Shown here: positions 1-12,515 of the stretch, one piece after another | How positions within the stretch are numbered: position 1 is the first letter of the stretch | Layout of the letters: every line of letters starts with the position of its first letter | Assembly: GCA_028753945.1 (NCBI GenBank) | Contig: JAPNXP010000006.1 | Span: 2,914,001-2,978,000, forward strand | Direction of reading: 5' to 3' | Origin: Hexactinellida sp. DTS-2022 | Taxonomy: Eukaryota; Porifera; Hexactinellida | DNA: 64,000 nt | Program-made: the position numbers and the translations under genes | Notes under the pieces: generated by a model | What the model was told of the DNA's origin: nothing | Databases searched by the model: none | Seen by the model: the letters and a program-made list of their open reading frames with translations, nothing else

Positions 1-32
1 ATGAAACACCTTGAGGCGTTCATTTCATGTGG

Positions 33-165
33 AAAAAATCCAAAATTGCAGCTGTGCCTACAGCATGTCCTTTGGAGGCACTATCCATTAACCAGCCATT
101 AGCCACCAAAAGATAGTGCCTGCAGAGGGAAATGCGTCGGTACAGCTGCAATTTTGAAATATTTT
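33..165. repeat. Palindromic MITE, family C, copy 1
   Basis: The left arm (CAGCTGTGCC..GCATG..GGAGGCACTATC) is answered by an inverted right arm (GATAGTGCC..GCTGCAATTTT). Related copies lie at 9018-9141 and 12225-12346, and half a copy lies near 61920. It has no coding capacity. The superfamily is not assigned because I could not find a convincing target duplication. Confidence 0.7.
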
Positions 166-779
166 ACAAGTTGAAATAAGAGAAATAGTTAAATATAATT
201 ATTACAAGTTGAAAGAATAGAATTAGATTTAACAGTTTTATTTTGAATATGAAGTGTCAGGAAATAGAGGAGATCGGGAACTCAATTATGGCTCAGACAG
301 ACCTAGGCCAAATTGAACATTTGTGATTGGCCAAAAGGTATAGAATTTAATTCTTTGTCCAAATTTTTAATTTATCAAGCTCTGAACTCAATATAATTTC
401 GTGTAAGACAATGAATTATTGCATTGTTGATGTAAAAGCAATACATACATAAAAGTAGTGAGCCGTGTTATTTCTTTTAAAAGGGGCTACTGATGTACCT
501 TAATAAACATTAATATTGTTAAACTACTAATGCAAATTCGAAATCAGCATACCTGTTTATACTTATTTTGCAGCAATGACTACTAAGTATGTCATTATAC
601 GTATACCATGAAGACACTTAACTTGAGAATAAACTAATTTGGATATGAACTATTTTATCCCATAAATCCACACATGTTACCTATAACCTAGATATACAGG
701 TGATGATTATTTTAAATTATCAGATAGAAAAAAAATTTGTATCGATTAATCGTATGTTAAAAAATGTGTTTCGATCCAT

Positions 780-3700
780 CTAACACGTATCCCTGAACTC
801 CAGTTTCAACTTATCCATAACCCCAGGCGTTAGTACAGTATCAATAGCAGTACGAGACATAGCAGCAGCAGCTATTAGCGTAGCAGCATGAGCCTCAGCT
901 GTGTTAGCTGCAGCAGTGAATCCATTGGTGTGGTTTGCATACTCAGTGTTAAGAGCATAAGTGGGGTGTATACTGGGGACTTGATAGGATAAGTCCCCCA
1001 TGTCTGTTGAGAAGCTGGGAGTATTCTTATCTGCCTGTTTGTTTCCGTACTTCATTCCTAGCTCTTCCGCGTTACTGCGGTAGAGCTCTGCGAGTATGGA
1101 GTTAGTGTTCATATTAGAATAAGGAATATCACTGCTCTCATCTATATCCAAAGTGCAGCCTGTGGCGATAGCACCACCCTAAAACAGATTAATATTATGA
1201 AAATTAGAGAATAGAAGATTAAATTAGTATAATGTGATTTGTAGGGTTTCTCTACTGTATTGGGCCTGAGTCACTATTCGTTTGGATAATTTAAGGTCGG
1301 AGGTGAATCCCAGAAAATAGAGGAACAGCAGTTGCCTAGCACTAACACTTGTTACAAAAAAGAAATGCGATCCCGATCCTTTTGGATACACGATAAAATA
1401 ATAGGTAATATTAAATGAAGGAACGCGAAAGAAACTTTGTTAATTAATAGGTTTCTATTTAAATTAATTGCATCCCATTAATAAGTTCAAACCATCGAGT
1501 TGGTTATCCTGGCTTTCTCATCCCCGCTGCTAATTTTGCTTCACTCGTTGGTCAAACTCTTTCATTTTTTGTTCCTTTATCCATAAAGCCAATTATTTTT
1601 GAAGAGGCCAAAACTTAGTATACTAGATATTAAATAATTTAACTCGATTGATAGATACAGTATTGGAAGCCAAAATAGGTGTTAAATAATCAAAACACAA
1701 GATAATTGAATATTTTACTAGTGAACATCAGTGATGTGTGTATGTTATACAGTCGACTCCGCTTAATAGAGCCACCTCGGGACCAGGTTGTTTTGATCCG
1801 ATTAAGCGAAGAAACCGATTAACCGAAAATATTGTAAGCCAAACTGTAATTCTGTCCTATAAGTCCTGTGAAATTTTGACCCGATTAAGCGGAGAAACCG
1901 ATTAACCGGAAGCTCTATTAAGCGGAGTTGACTGTAAATGCAAATCATCCTTCGTTTATCAATCAATTATAAGTTGATTCACAATTTAGTTGTAACCATT
2001 GTGGTTGTAAACGGTAATTAACTGTGGCACAACCAGAGAAACAATGAAAATCGAGAACTGCTAGTATGGAAGGATTTTCGTGCAGTCAATACAAACATTT
2101 TCCATAGGTAATCATTCATAATATTTACTAAGAGCTGACAAATTTTCCAGCAGTTTCAAAATGTGTCATTTAGTGGTTAATCACTTAGAAAATCAATAAC
2201 GTATTTACTCGAATAATCGCTTACCAAGAATAATCGTCCCTAAGGGAAGTTTAAAATTAATAATCGCCCCTAAGGGAAGTTAAAATTAATAATAAATGCT
2301 ATATATACCTTAATCTAAGTTGGTAACTAGGAATATTGGGAAACTCATACAAAATCACACAACACTTTAAGGGGAGTTGGTACGAGTGATAATTATCTTA
2401 GCAGCGGATTCAGCAGCGGATTCGCAAACCTCACTTTTAGGCTAATAACTCAAAAAGTATAAGTTGCACATGAAAAGTGATCACATTATCGGGAAGAGAA
2501 AAGTTGGGACATTCCATACACCATCCCCAAATGCACAAATTCCTGAAGATGACTTAGCAATTTTCGCTCAAATTTTGACCTCGATTTTTCCATAAAAACT
2601 CAAAAACTATTCATTTTATCAAATTTTCCTTTTAACCACATATATATCTCACTTGGGACATCGTGTCATCTAAATTTCAAAGCAGAATACTCATTTGTGA
2701 AAAAAATAGGAATAACATAAATTTCACTAAAATAAGCATTCAGTGAGCATTTGCATACTTATTACCACGACTGTACTTTACTTATTCAATACTACTATAC
2801 ATTGTATAGTAAACTCTTTAAAGTTTATGTATTTATTCTCCCATATAATTTGTAATTGGTGATAATAGTACACTTGGACCCGTTTTTCTACCATTTCTTT
2901 GAAAGGAAGAGTATTAAAAAAGTGATGAAAACCGATAGTGACTGCTATAATGTGCATGTAAAATTGTGTAGACTTAAACAAAGTAAGAGAGATATAGTAG
3001 TAGGTAAGAATAATTGTCCCAATCTATATTATAAGGCTCTTTCTATTTGGCAACATAGTTGTTAAGACAAACGGATAAAAATAATTACTTGGAACTTTAG
3101 GCCATGTAAAATAATTACTTGTATATCATCCCCTTCAATCCGAATTTATTTTATTACTGTCTCGTGAATATGTACAGACTAAATGTTAGCTATAGATTCT
3201 TGTAAAGTACATGTATCAATTTTAATAGGTTAACAGGTGTATTCTACAGCATTAATTTAATATATTTGCCATTGCCTTGTGATTTTCTTATCTCATAGAA
3301 TAGAATTCCTTTGTTTGACTAAATTAAGATAATGTTTGATGTATATTAATGAAAAGATATTATATAAAAATAAAATTCCACCCGCCGTATTTTATAAAAA
3401 AATCAGGATGATAAACTGGATTTTAAATGGCCTTAGCGCAAATCTTCAATAGCAACATTATAATTTTCACTATACGAGCCCTTCGGTCTCGGTCGCTTTG
3501 CGACAGATCGGTGCTACGCACCTCAAGTTAACGGCCGCTGTGCGGCCTTACTCCTCACATTTTCTACCATGAAAATTGTAGAAAGGGACTTTATAATTTG
3601 AATTTTTCATTAATTTGTGTAAACAACAACAACAACAAATATTCATATTATAAATTTATAAATGCGAAATTCGTGTTCAGCATACTTGTTAACCTATATA

Positions 3701-6700
3701 TCCGTTGAAAGCTAACTTCTAGGTTGATTTGAATTTTAATTAATTTGTTTACCTTTTTGTGTAAACAACAACAAATATTCATATTAGAAATTTATAAATG
3801 CGAAATTCGTGTTCAGCATACTTGTTTACCTATTATATCATTTGTTTACCAATTATAACATTTGACAGTTAGTTTATATCTCATGATATGTTAATGCGGT
3901 TTCTAGTCGCCCATCACTTTAATACAATCCGGACAAACAAACAAACACACATTTACCATATTCCAACATTCATTAAGATAAGATTCTATATCACACTTGA
4001 GAAAAATACTGCAAGAACTGTGAATCAAAACCCAACTGAAGTCTATTTCAATTTGTGAAATGTTTAGATCTCCCAGTATTTTCTTTGCATCTAGCGACCA
4101 TTTGTGCAAAAAATAACTTATTTCAGCGCTAGTGTGGCCTGAGCTAATCATTTCTGCAAGTGGAACTGGACTAGTGGAGTAGGTAGGATGTCTTACAGTA
4201 AGAGCGTAATAGAATATTTTCTTCAGTGAGGGTCTATTTTCCTTACAATTGAGCCTGTGGCATCCAAGTGAAGAACAATCCTTGTATCTTTAAACAATTT
4301 CAATATTTTGATTTGATCTTCAGTATACAGATGTACAATAAAAGGACTATGACTTAATGACTGAATGTAACCTCTAACATGAAGGCCAATAACACTATTT
4401 CGATAATATTGTTGTAAGCTAATTAACTCAGCCCAGTTATCATTAGAATATCTCTGTAAACTAGACAAATCAAATTTGGCTTTTCGCAGAACTGCAGCAC
4501 TTCTAATCTTACTTAGGTTGCCATAATTAAGAGCTAAATTTGTGTTCTCTACGGAATCAAATTGATCATAGAAATAAGCATTTACAGATTTATCTGCTAC
4601 ATCTTTTGCAACTTCTAACCTATGCAAATGTGATAATTTTCGTGAGTGTACAGTTGTATTATCGGAATGCTGTTCAGATAAGGTTCCACAAGCTACATAC
4701 TCTACAATAATATTTTCATCAATTTTACACTCTGACGGATCTTTCTTTATTACGAATCTAAACTCAAAACAATTTTGAAACTTGCACACTGCTTTAGCTC
4801 TAAAAAAACAGCTGTTTTGTTTTCTACTATTAAGTTTATTAAACTTTTTGTATTTAAAAGAAAGAACGCAAACAAATTTTTCCTCTATCTTTGAAGTAAA
4901 TAAATTTGTCCAATCTTTAGAAAATACTAAAGAGTCTCCGTGAATTTGTGTAATGCATTTCCATTCCATTCCACTTATCAAAAAGTCACCACAAACTTCT
5001 TCCCTAAGCATGGAGTGTTCAACTATAACTTCATTCCCCAAAGTATTGTCATCTACTGATGCCACTAACAAATTGGAATCAGGGAAATGAGACTGTAGAA
5101 CAACAACAAGAAGTATCATGCAATTTTTGGGATAGAGATTCATGAAATTACCTTAGAATATCTAAATTTTCTCGACAAGATAGGATAAAGCCAATGAACG
5201 AATCTAGTTGTTGGGCTGTGAACGCTACATAGGAATTCCCAAATAACTCTAATATCCTACAACTAATAGTTTCAACTACAATCCATGCTTCCACTAAGTT
5301 ACAATTTCTCCTAATTAGTCTAGTCCATTGCATTGACTCCATTAGACAGTAACTAAACTTTTTAGACAGATCGTTGAGTTTGTCATCCACTAACATGAAC
5401 TGACCACTAATAAAGGGACACTGTAAGCTGAAATATTTTACTGCATCTAACCATAGACTATTATCACAGTTTATGAACAACCAAAAATGGCTATCAGTCT
5501 TCCCTGTATGAGGAGGAGAAGAAGCCAACTTAGACATAAGACCGTTAAGTTCGCAGTCATCGCTACCAGATGCCAATAAAGTTAGTAATACATTATTCAT
5601 TATGTCTCGCTGTAAACTAGGCATACTGAAATCAAACTCACTACAACTGATCATCTTACTGAGCTCTACATCAATAGCATAAGAACTTGCGATTTCAAAC
5701 TGAGTAGTGATGTGCTCTACTGCCAATTGGGGTACATCATTAGGACTGATCGACTTGCGCACTGATCATTTGCCTTACGAGATATTGAAAATTTCCTCGA
5801 TTCAATCTCCATTTGGCGCAGAGGGAATCACGCTTAGTAGCCTTGTTCTTTCCGAAAAGGGTAATTGACAGCTTTCCCCAAACAGATTTCGGTTTACGCC
5901 TGTCTCCCTTGTTCAAGGCATCTTGTATAACTTTGAAGTCATCATACCCGAGTTTGTGGAGAGCTTCCACGAATTGCTCAATTGAAGTCATTACTAGATG
6001 AAAACGATAATCATTATAATAAGTAATATTTTAAGAATATTATGCCTTTTATTAATTCAGGGCCTGAGGAAGAAACTTTTTATTGGTCTGGCCAACTTTG
6101 GGATCACCGTACCCAATCCTTGAGGGTCTTGGGTGTTTGATATACTCATTATATATTAGATGTGAGTTACATAATGTATACTGATACTACCAGCCATACA
6201 ATTAACAATTTATTAAGTTACCTTCGGTTTGGTAATAAAATGGATAAACTTACTTGAATTGGAAGTATCGACTTTGAAAAATCAAGGAACTGAGCCGAAA
6301 ATAAATGCGAAATAACAAATCAGGTGAAAAAGATGTGAGTGTGAAAGAAGTGAAGATGTAAAAGAAACGAAAAATGTAAAAGTATTGTTGTGTTTTGAAA
6401 GAAGTGATAAAGTTGCTGAAAAATCTAATAGAAGAATGGGGTGTTCCTTATATTATATTATACTAGCCGAAAAACCGCCCTCCGGGCGGCATTTTTCTGC
6501 TATTTTACTATGCTTTACTACGCTTTGTATTTGGTGTTATGTTTATTTTCACGTTTTAATCGCTTTCTCGCTGTATTGGGCGTTTGTTTACAATCATTAC
6601 CAACACGCGAACGTTTTTTAAGTGGCATACGTATAGTTGATAACAGGTTTGGATTTTGTATGTAAATTATGACTGAAGTTGGCAAAATATGTCAACCCGA

Positions 6701-9700
6701 TCTATATATAGTCAGGTTCTTTTATGATAAACATTCAAGGGACCATAAATTGTGCATAATAGAGAGACTTCATAATAAGCGAACTCAACTTAGTACAAAC
6801 CCTATGTAAGTTGTTAAATTGGGACCATAAGGCTTGTTCATAATAAAGCAGACGAAATCTTGTTCATAATAAGCAGACCTGACCGATAGCAATAGGTATG
6901 ACTATTAAATTGTCCAACAACACAAAGTAAGGTTGAATTTTATTGGTCTATATGTATATTCAATTGTTGTTTATATTATGGGAAATCATATAGGGAAACT
7001 GAACACAAATAACTGATTGGATAAATGAATTTACTCTCGACCAATTAAATTACAGTCTCAGTAGGCATTCTATACTGCACACTTTACAATTGATAGAGAC
7101 ATAAAAATCCTTTTATACGAATTGAATGCTAGATGCTAATCCATACTGGAAAATCCTCGAATTTAATTGGTTAAATATTTTGGCACCTTGGGGATGGAAG
7201 ATGTGAATATTTTTCTTAAAAATTCCTTATCTGGAGTGGTGAGATAATTCCTAGATAATATGCAAAATTTGGTACAGATCGGTTCAAGCATCTCAGAGGA
7301 GATGTGAGGACAGACAGACAGACATACACACAGACAGACATTGTATTTTATATATATAGATATATAGTGAGAACTCTTGAATAATCAACAAAGGACATAG
7401 TATAAAGTAATTATTGACAGAGAGTTTACTATACAATGTATAGTAATATGAATAAGTAAAGTACAGTCGTGGTAATAAGTATGCAAATGCTCACTGAATG
7501 CTTATTTTAGTGAAATTTATGTTATTCCTATTTTTTTCACAAATGAATATTCTGCTTTGAAATTTAGATGACACGATGTCCCAAGTGAGATATATATGTG
7601 GTTAAAAGGAAAATTTGATAAAATGAATAGTTTTTGAGTTTTTATGGAAAAATCGAGGTTCAAAATTTGAGCGAAAATTGCTAAGTCATCTTCAGGAATT
7701 TGTGCATTTGGGGATGGTGTATGGAATGTCCCAACTTTTTTCTTTTCCGATAATGTGATCACTTTTCATGTGCAACTTATACTTTTTGAGTTATTAGCCT
7801 AAAAGTGAGGTTTGCGAATCCGCTGCTAAGATAACACTCGTGTAGTTGGTTAACAGGTAAATAGCCCACCTAGGGCGGCTATTACAGGCTTGGGGCTGAT
7901 TACGATTACAATCGTAATCGATTGTAATCGATTACAACTTTTCCTGTAATCGTAATCGTAATCATAATCAAGCTTTTTTTGAAGGATGTAATCGTAATCG
8001 TAATCGTAATCACCCACTAGTAATCAGCCCCAGGTATGGCACCAGACCCCCCAAATTTTCCACAATAACTTTAAATAAGGTTATAGTTTAAGGGTTCACT
8101 GATCTCATTGCACCCCGAAAGATATATCTGGTCCCTACAAATAATTCTTGGTGGCTACTCCCATGCACACGGGCCTTATTTTTCGTGCGCATGAAACTCC
8201 GGGGCTTAATCGGAACGATCGTATTGCATCGTAAAGAAAATGAAATTGTAATCAATTGTAATTGATTGTAATCGATTACAACATTCCGTGTAATCGTAAT
8301 CGTAATCATAATCAAGCTTTTCTGAAGGATGTAATCGTAATCGTAATCGTAATCACTCACTAGTAATCAGCCCCAGGTCTGGCGGCTAAAGATCAATAAT
8401 CGGCTCTAGAGGGCCATTAATAATCGCCTAGGTTACTATTCGAGTAAATAGGATATACATTTGTTACTAGAACAAATTACAGCTATACAAATTTAAGTTA
8501 CGAGATTGTATGGATTCTACTGTGCCGACTACTACGTAGTGGGCCAGTATAGAAATCGCAGCCTTTATAATCATTATTTAATATTTTTCTCTGTAGACGG
8601 TGCCCTGGTCACACCTTTAAAGTTGATGAGCCGAAAATTGCCAATAAGGTTTTTACAATTTTGTGAATTCGACATTGTTGGAGCCTTGGGTGAACACCAA
8701 GGCCGGACTAAGTCATGCTGAGACCCCTTAGTTATATCAACTTCGGGGCCCCCAATTTAGTAATAATACAATAAAAGTAATCAGGTGAGGATCTAGGCCT
8801 CTAAAACTTGCGAGGCCATAAGTTACAGCTTATTTAGAACATTCCGTAATCCGGCAATAGTGAACACCCAACATGAACAGAAAAATGCTGACTCATCAAC
8901 TATTATATTCATACTTAAACTAGAATATCTCTGAAATGAAGTGGGATAAAAACAAACTCCCAATGAACTAAGGGTCGTTACCTTCCGAAATACCTTTCTA
9001 GTTATGATGAAGGGACGAAAAAATCTAAAATTACACTGTGCCGACATCATGTTCTTTTGGAGGCACTATAAATCTACTAACCATCAAAATATAGTGCCTT
9101 CAAGAAACATGCTGTCGGCACAGCTGTAATCTTAGATTTTTTATATAATTCAGGCGAACATTAATACAAAATAATTATGTAATTATAAATGATAAAAGTA
9201 GCGCTCAATCTCCTGGGTACGGGTAAATTCCTGTAACAATCTACATATCATATCATACCTGAAAACAACCTTTCACTTTATTATTTAGTTCATCTAGCTC
9301 TCTGTTATTAGGTGCTCGTAACATATAGCTTAACTGTGCTGTATCTGGTATAATATTCGCCTTAACTCCACCATTAGTGATAATCCCATGAACTCTCCAT
9401 TCAGGCTTCATATGCTGTCGCATGAGAGATACCGCTGTATAGGCACTTACTGCTGCATCAAGAGCATTGACTCCCTCCCACGGGAAAGCCGCCGCGTGAG
9501 CAGCCTTACCACTGTAGGTTATATCCATCCTTTTTACACTTAACACGTTAGGGTATACTACATTGAACTTGAATGGGTGCACCATCATAGCTAGATCCAC
9601 ATCCTTGAATGCTTCAGCTCTGATCAGGTGTATCTTGCCGCCTCCCCCTTCCTCTGCCGGAGTACCTGATGCATAGTAAGTTCATTAAAAGATATCATAA

Positions 9701-11732
9701 TTTAAGAGTTATACGCTTTGAATAAAAGGTCTAAACGTCAAGGGTGAAAGAGAATTCTTGCATAAAATAACTTTATACATTAAACATCAAAAATATATAA
9801 GTTTTAACCCTCGTCTGGCTAGGAATGTAAAATTGAAACTGAAAGTGAAAGTGAAAGTGGGGTTTTTCTATTTATACCTTTTACCCCAAGCCAGCCGAGG
9901 GTTAAGGGACCAGTCGAACCCTTTGCTACACGCAAGTTTTAGAAATTGTATATAGAGTAGACTCCGCTTGATAGAGTCACCCCGGGTTCAGGTTACTTTG
10001 ACCCACAATTAACGGCCGCTTGGCGGCCTTACCCTCCTCAAATATCCCTCATTATAAATAAGTCAAACCTGTGGCTTGTAAATTACAAGTACTACTTAGT
10101 TCAGTTCAGTTCAGTTCAGAATATTGGTATTTGGGAGAAAAGGTATGTCGACTAATTAATTAATGCTATTGCAGGGGTCAAATTTTGCTTAATAATGGGT
10201 ATATATTTCTGCCTTACTCTTTTCATTAAATTGATGTATTACATAAAGTCCCCTTAGTAAGAATGTTACACAATGTAATTTGTTTGGGAAATCCAAATTC
10301 TCATATTAATAGCTGAATAATTTCAGTTGCACCAAAAGGATAGCTCAATTCTGTATAATCAATAACAGACAGTTTATGATTTGAATGGTATTTTTCTGTG
10401 TTATGAGCAGTTTGATTCTCCGATCCTCTATCTCGTATAGCAAACCGAAGCTCAGCTTCTCTCTGAACCCATTCCTCCCCTCAATGCCTGGTTTCCGTTT
10501 TGCCGGCAGCATCAGCAAATCAAAAAATTCGAATCAAATTCATCAAGGTGGAAAACAGAATACAGAAAAGTATATGTATATCCATATATCCTTTTATTTC
10601 AGTTTTTGAATGGTAGAAGAAAAGATAAAAATGTAAAAATAACCGTATATTAATTGTATATTTGGCCATTGTAAACCACAACTTAAATTCATTTAATCTA
10701 TATGTTTGTAGTAGAGAAACATAATGAATACTGTATAGGAATTGACAGCGCATCCCTATCCTAGTTTTACAGTTAATGAACGTGGTAGACATACACACAG
10801 AATATTGTATTATATTTCTACACAATATTAATTGCAAATTAAATATACAGTATACTCCGCTAAATAGAGCCCCGGGTAATAGATATCTCCGCTTAATGGG
10901 GTGAAAATTTCGAAGGATTTATAGGACGGAATTACAGTTTGACCCAAAAAATTGGTTATTATATTTCTCCGCTTAAATTATAATTCAAACAACCCTGACT
11001 CAAATATCTATCGTATTAACCTTATACCAATAAGGTATAGGTACTACTATAGTTTTAAACAGGTAGTGTCCATTATAAAGCCCTTTAGGGGCATCAGATC
11101 GCGTGAGCAGATGGCCGCTAATAAAGGTTCAAAAAATAATGAGAAATCGGACGGGATTGTTTTTAGGTGACCGCTATGTAGGTGGTCGTTGGGCGAGGTT
11201 CGACTGTTTAATATGGTTAGAGTAAATGGGGGGGGGGGGCTTATTTATGATACAATTCTAAATTGGATGATTCAAACAAAGTGGTGTGTAATAAATTATA
11301 ATATTTGACTTTTAGTATGTAGTTACCCATAACAGTGAGCTTTAGATTAATTTCTGGATATTGTTCCATAACAGCTTTGATCCCAATAGCTGCAGCTAGC
11401 CCAGCTTCTGCTATTAAATTATGTCCGCAAGCGTGTCCAATGCCAGGCAACGCATCATACTCACACACCACACACGCGTTAATAACCTTAGTATCAGTCT
11501 CTTTAGCAGGAGAGTATGTAGCTCTGAATGCTGTATTCAACACGAATGATCTCTCAACCACAAACCCTTCTTTCTCCAGAAAGTCTGTAAGTAGAGCATG
11601 TGCCTTCACTTCTTCCATGAGAAGCTCCGGATTCTCCCATATCTCATTGCTTACTTCCCTCAGTTTCCTCTTTGCTGCCTCTATGGCAGTGCCAATGAGG
11701 GACCTAGCTTCTGTTAGAGTCACTTTACTCAT
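780..11732 (-). CDS. PM20D2: M20-family metallopeptidase, PM20D2-like (three exons)
   Basis: This is probably a dipeptidase or amidohydrolase of the M20 family, like animal PM20D2, which cleaves beta-alanyl and gamma-aminobutyryl dipeptides made by carnosine synthase. The exons on the minus strand are 11732-11327, 9665-9259 and 1178-780. Splice sites are GT-AG (donors GTAACT and GTATGA; acceptors CATCAG and TTTTAG). The phases agree and give about 403 residues, close to the roughly 430 of the family. Visible motifs are GHACGHN in exon 1, the catalytic EE in TPAEEGGG across the first junction, MVHPF and the AAHAA dimerisation-domain motif in exon 2, and SIHPTY followed by FTAAA..AEAHAATL in exon 3. 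The 8.1-kb intron is full of transposons. The ATG at 11732 is the first Met of the open frame. No frame break was seen, so the gene may be functional. The exact substrate is inferred from family only. Confidence 0.88.
1750..1934. mobile_element. Pogo/Tigger-type MITE
   Basis: The 185-bp element starts CAGTCGACTCCGCTTAATAG and ends with the near-inverse TATTAAGCGGAGTTGACTG. It is flanked by TA on both sides, as expected for Tc1/mariner-pogo insertion. It has no ORF. A shorter relative lies at 42075-42176, and diverged pieces lie near 9955 and 10850. Confidence 0.75.
3474..3950. mobile_element. Helitron-like (HINE-type) element, family A, copy
   Basis: It starts ACGAGCCCTTCGGTCTCGG and carries the family's CGACAGATCGGTGCTACGCA block, two tandem units built on TTTGTGTAAACAACAACAA and ATGCGAAATTCGTGTTCAGC, then CAATCCGGACAAACAAAC. 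The far terminus (AATCGAGTTTAATAATATAG) is missing, so it is cut off where it meets the transposase remnant, whose reading frame runs into it. Confidence 0.7.
3951..5991 (-). pseudogene. Decayed DDE-type transposase
   Basis: Three open stretches on the minus strand (5991-5740, 5762-5148, 5143-4223) and a short piece (4151-3951) look like parts of one protein. The sequence has a C-x-C-rich module followed by LHLDATGS, which looks like the first catalytic Asp, and then EIDFSWVL, a likely second acidic site after one frame change near 4225. Similar DATGS / D-x-S-x-A-L proteins are common in invertebrate transposons. I cannot name the superfamily with confidence. Several frame breaks and the Helitron-like truncation at the 3' end show it is dead. 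Confidence 0.6.
6463..7360 (-). mobile_element. Non-autonomous Helitron
   Basis: Read on the minus strand, it begins TCTATATATATAAAATACAA and ends with a GC hairpin (CCGCCC GGA GGGCGG) about 10 bases before a terminal CTAG. The flanking host bases are A on the 5' side and T on the 3' side, so it sits between A and T without duplication. These are the textbook Helitron end signals. No Rep/helicase gene is present, so it must have been moved by another copy. Confidence 0.8.
7889..8376. repeat. GATTAC-rich element with GGGGCTGATTAC ends
   Basis: It opens with TTGGGGCTGATTACGATTAC and closes with GTAATCAGCCCCAGG, and a second internal copy of the closing end lies at about 8017-8032. The body is dominated by near-tandem GTAATC/GATTAC hexamers on both sides of AATCAAGCTTTT. 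This gives a spurious Tyr-Asp-repeat ORF on the minus strand. It resembles hAT-type non-autonomous elements, but boundaries and superfamily are uncertain. Confidence 0.55.
9018..9141. repeat. Palindromic MITE, family C, copy 2
   Basis: The arms AAAATCTAAAATTAC..TGTGCCGACA..GGAGGCACTATA and their inverse (TATAGTGCC..TGTCGGCACAGCTGTAAT) form a hairpin of about 50 bp per arm. The adjoining 8825-9015 is related in inverse orientation to 12336-12515 beside copy 3, so the mobile unit may be larger than the palindrome. Confidence 0.7.
9808..9901. mobile_element. TTAA-flanked MITE (piggyBac-type), copy 1
   Basis: The 94-bp element starts CCCTCGTCTGGC and ends GCCAGCCGAGGG, with TTAA on both sides (9804-9807 and 9902-9905). 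The interior has a GAAAGTGAAAGTG run and TTTCTATTTATACC. Relatives lie at 13194-13300, 13314-13428 and 40680-40789. TTAA duplication is the hallmark of piggyBac transposition. Confidence 0.75.
10850..10978. repeat. Diverged pogo-type MITE fragment
   Basis: The end TACAGTATACTCCGCTAAAT and repeated CTCCGCTTAAT words mark a decayed relative of the element at 1750-1934, lying in the first intron of the PM20D2-like gene. A one-ended scrap of the same family lies near 9955-10010. The rest of 10011-10849 shows no recognisable feature. Confidence 0.45.
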
Positions 11733-11865
11733 ATCTAAAATTCTAGTTGACTAGTTCTATTAATTAATGGAGCAGGGATAACAACTACCATACTTATAAT
11801 ACGACTCAATAAGACAGCCAATTTTATCAAACGCATTTAATTTTCTACAAGGGATTGCTTTATTT

Positions 11866-12207
11866 TAGGGCTGAAACAAAAATTCGAAATGGAACGAACG
11901 AAGTTTTTCTAAAGGAACAAATATTCGAATATTCGTTCGTTTTGATGACTAAGTACTAAATCAAATTCAAGACTCAAAATACAGTGGAAATAGTTTTTTG
12001 TTGATGTTACAATAGTTCAATAATAGCATCAAAGTGCATTAACACAATTTATTTATTACTCAGCTAGTTTAGATAGGAATATATATTGACGATCTCAATG
12101 TAAACAACTTAAAACAAGTCACGTTGTTGTCCAAAAGTAGTCAACGAATATTCGTTCAATCACTTCGAACGAATACTCGAATATTCGCTATATTCGTTAC
12201 AGCCCTA
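11866..12207. mobile_element. hAT-like non-autonomous element
   Basis: The ends TAGGGCTGAAAC and GTTACAGCCCTA are inverted. The interior next to each end is rich in GAATATTCG words. The flanks CTTTATTT and CTTTACAT look like an eroded 8-bp duplication. It has no ORF. Confidence 0.6.
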
Positions 12208-12224
12208 CTTTACATAATCGTTTG

Positions 12225-12346
12225 AAAATCTAAAATTACCCCTGTGCCGACAGCATGTTCCTTGGAGGACTATCTTCTGTGGTTGGTGGATTGATAGCGC
12301 CTCTAAAAGAACATGTTGTCGACACAGGAATAATTTTAGATTTTTG
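12225..12346. repeat. Palindromic MITE, family C, copy 3
   Basis: The arms AAAATCTAAAATTACCCCTG and TGTCGACACAGGAATAATTT are near-inverses around GCATGTTCCTTGGAGG and its partner. It belongs to the same family as 33-165 and 9018-9141. Confidence 0.7.
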
Positions 12347-12515
12347 TCACGTCATCGTACCTATGGTGTTAAACAATTTAGTAAGGTGTTTCGGAAGGCA
12401 ACGGCCCTTATTGAGTTAGAAGTTTCGTTTAGCTCAGTTAATTTCAGAGATATTCAAGTTTCAGTAGAAATAATAGGTGATGAGTTAGATTTTTTATGTG
12501 CGTGTTGGTGTTCAC

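Larger units (their letters stand above)
2197..8453. mobile_element. DNA transposon with long terminal inverted repeats (decayed)
   Basis: About 430 bp at 2400-2820 recur in inverse orientation at 7415-7840, and both outer ends carry TATTTACTCGAATA-type termini (near 2200 and 8450). Between the arms lies a minus-strand DDE transposase remnant. I read this as one element, later invaded by a Helitron-like unit (from 3474), a Helitron (6463-7360) and a GATTAC-rich element in the right arm. The outer ends are given to within about 5 bp, and no certain target duplication was found. Confidence 0.65.
1179..9258 (-). other. Large TE-filled intron of the PM20D2-like gene
   Basis: This 8,080-bp intron holds a pogo-type MITE (1750-1934), a roughly 6.2-kb inverted-repeat transposon (2197-8453) that itself contains a Helitron-like element and a Helitron, and a family C palindrome (9018-9141). 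I see no host exon in it. 8454-9017 contains repeat sequence related to 12336-12520 and 61980-62060 in inverted or partial form. Confidence 0.75.

Noticed and set aside
8088-8360. ORF with a Tyr-Asp repeat
   Set aside because: It is the translation of the GATTAC-rich repeat and has no independent sign of coding.
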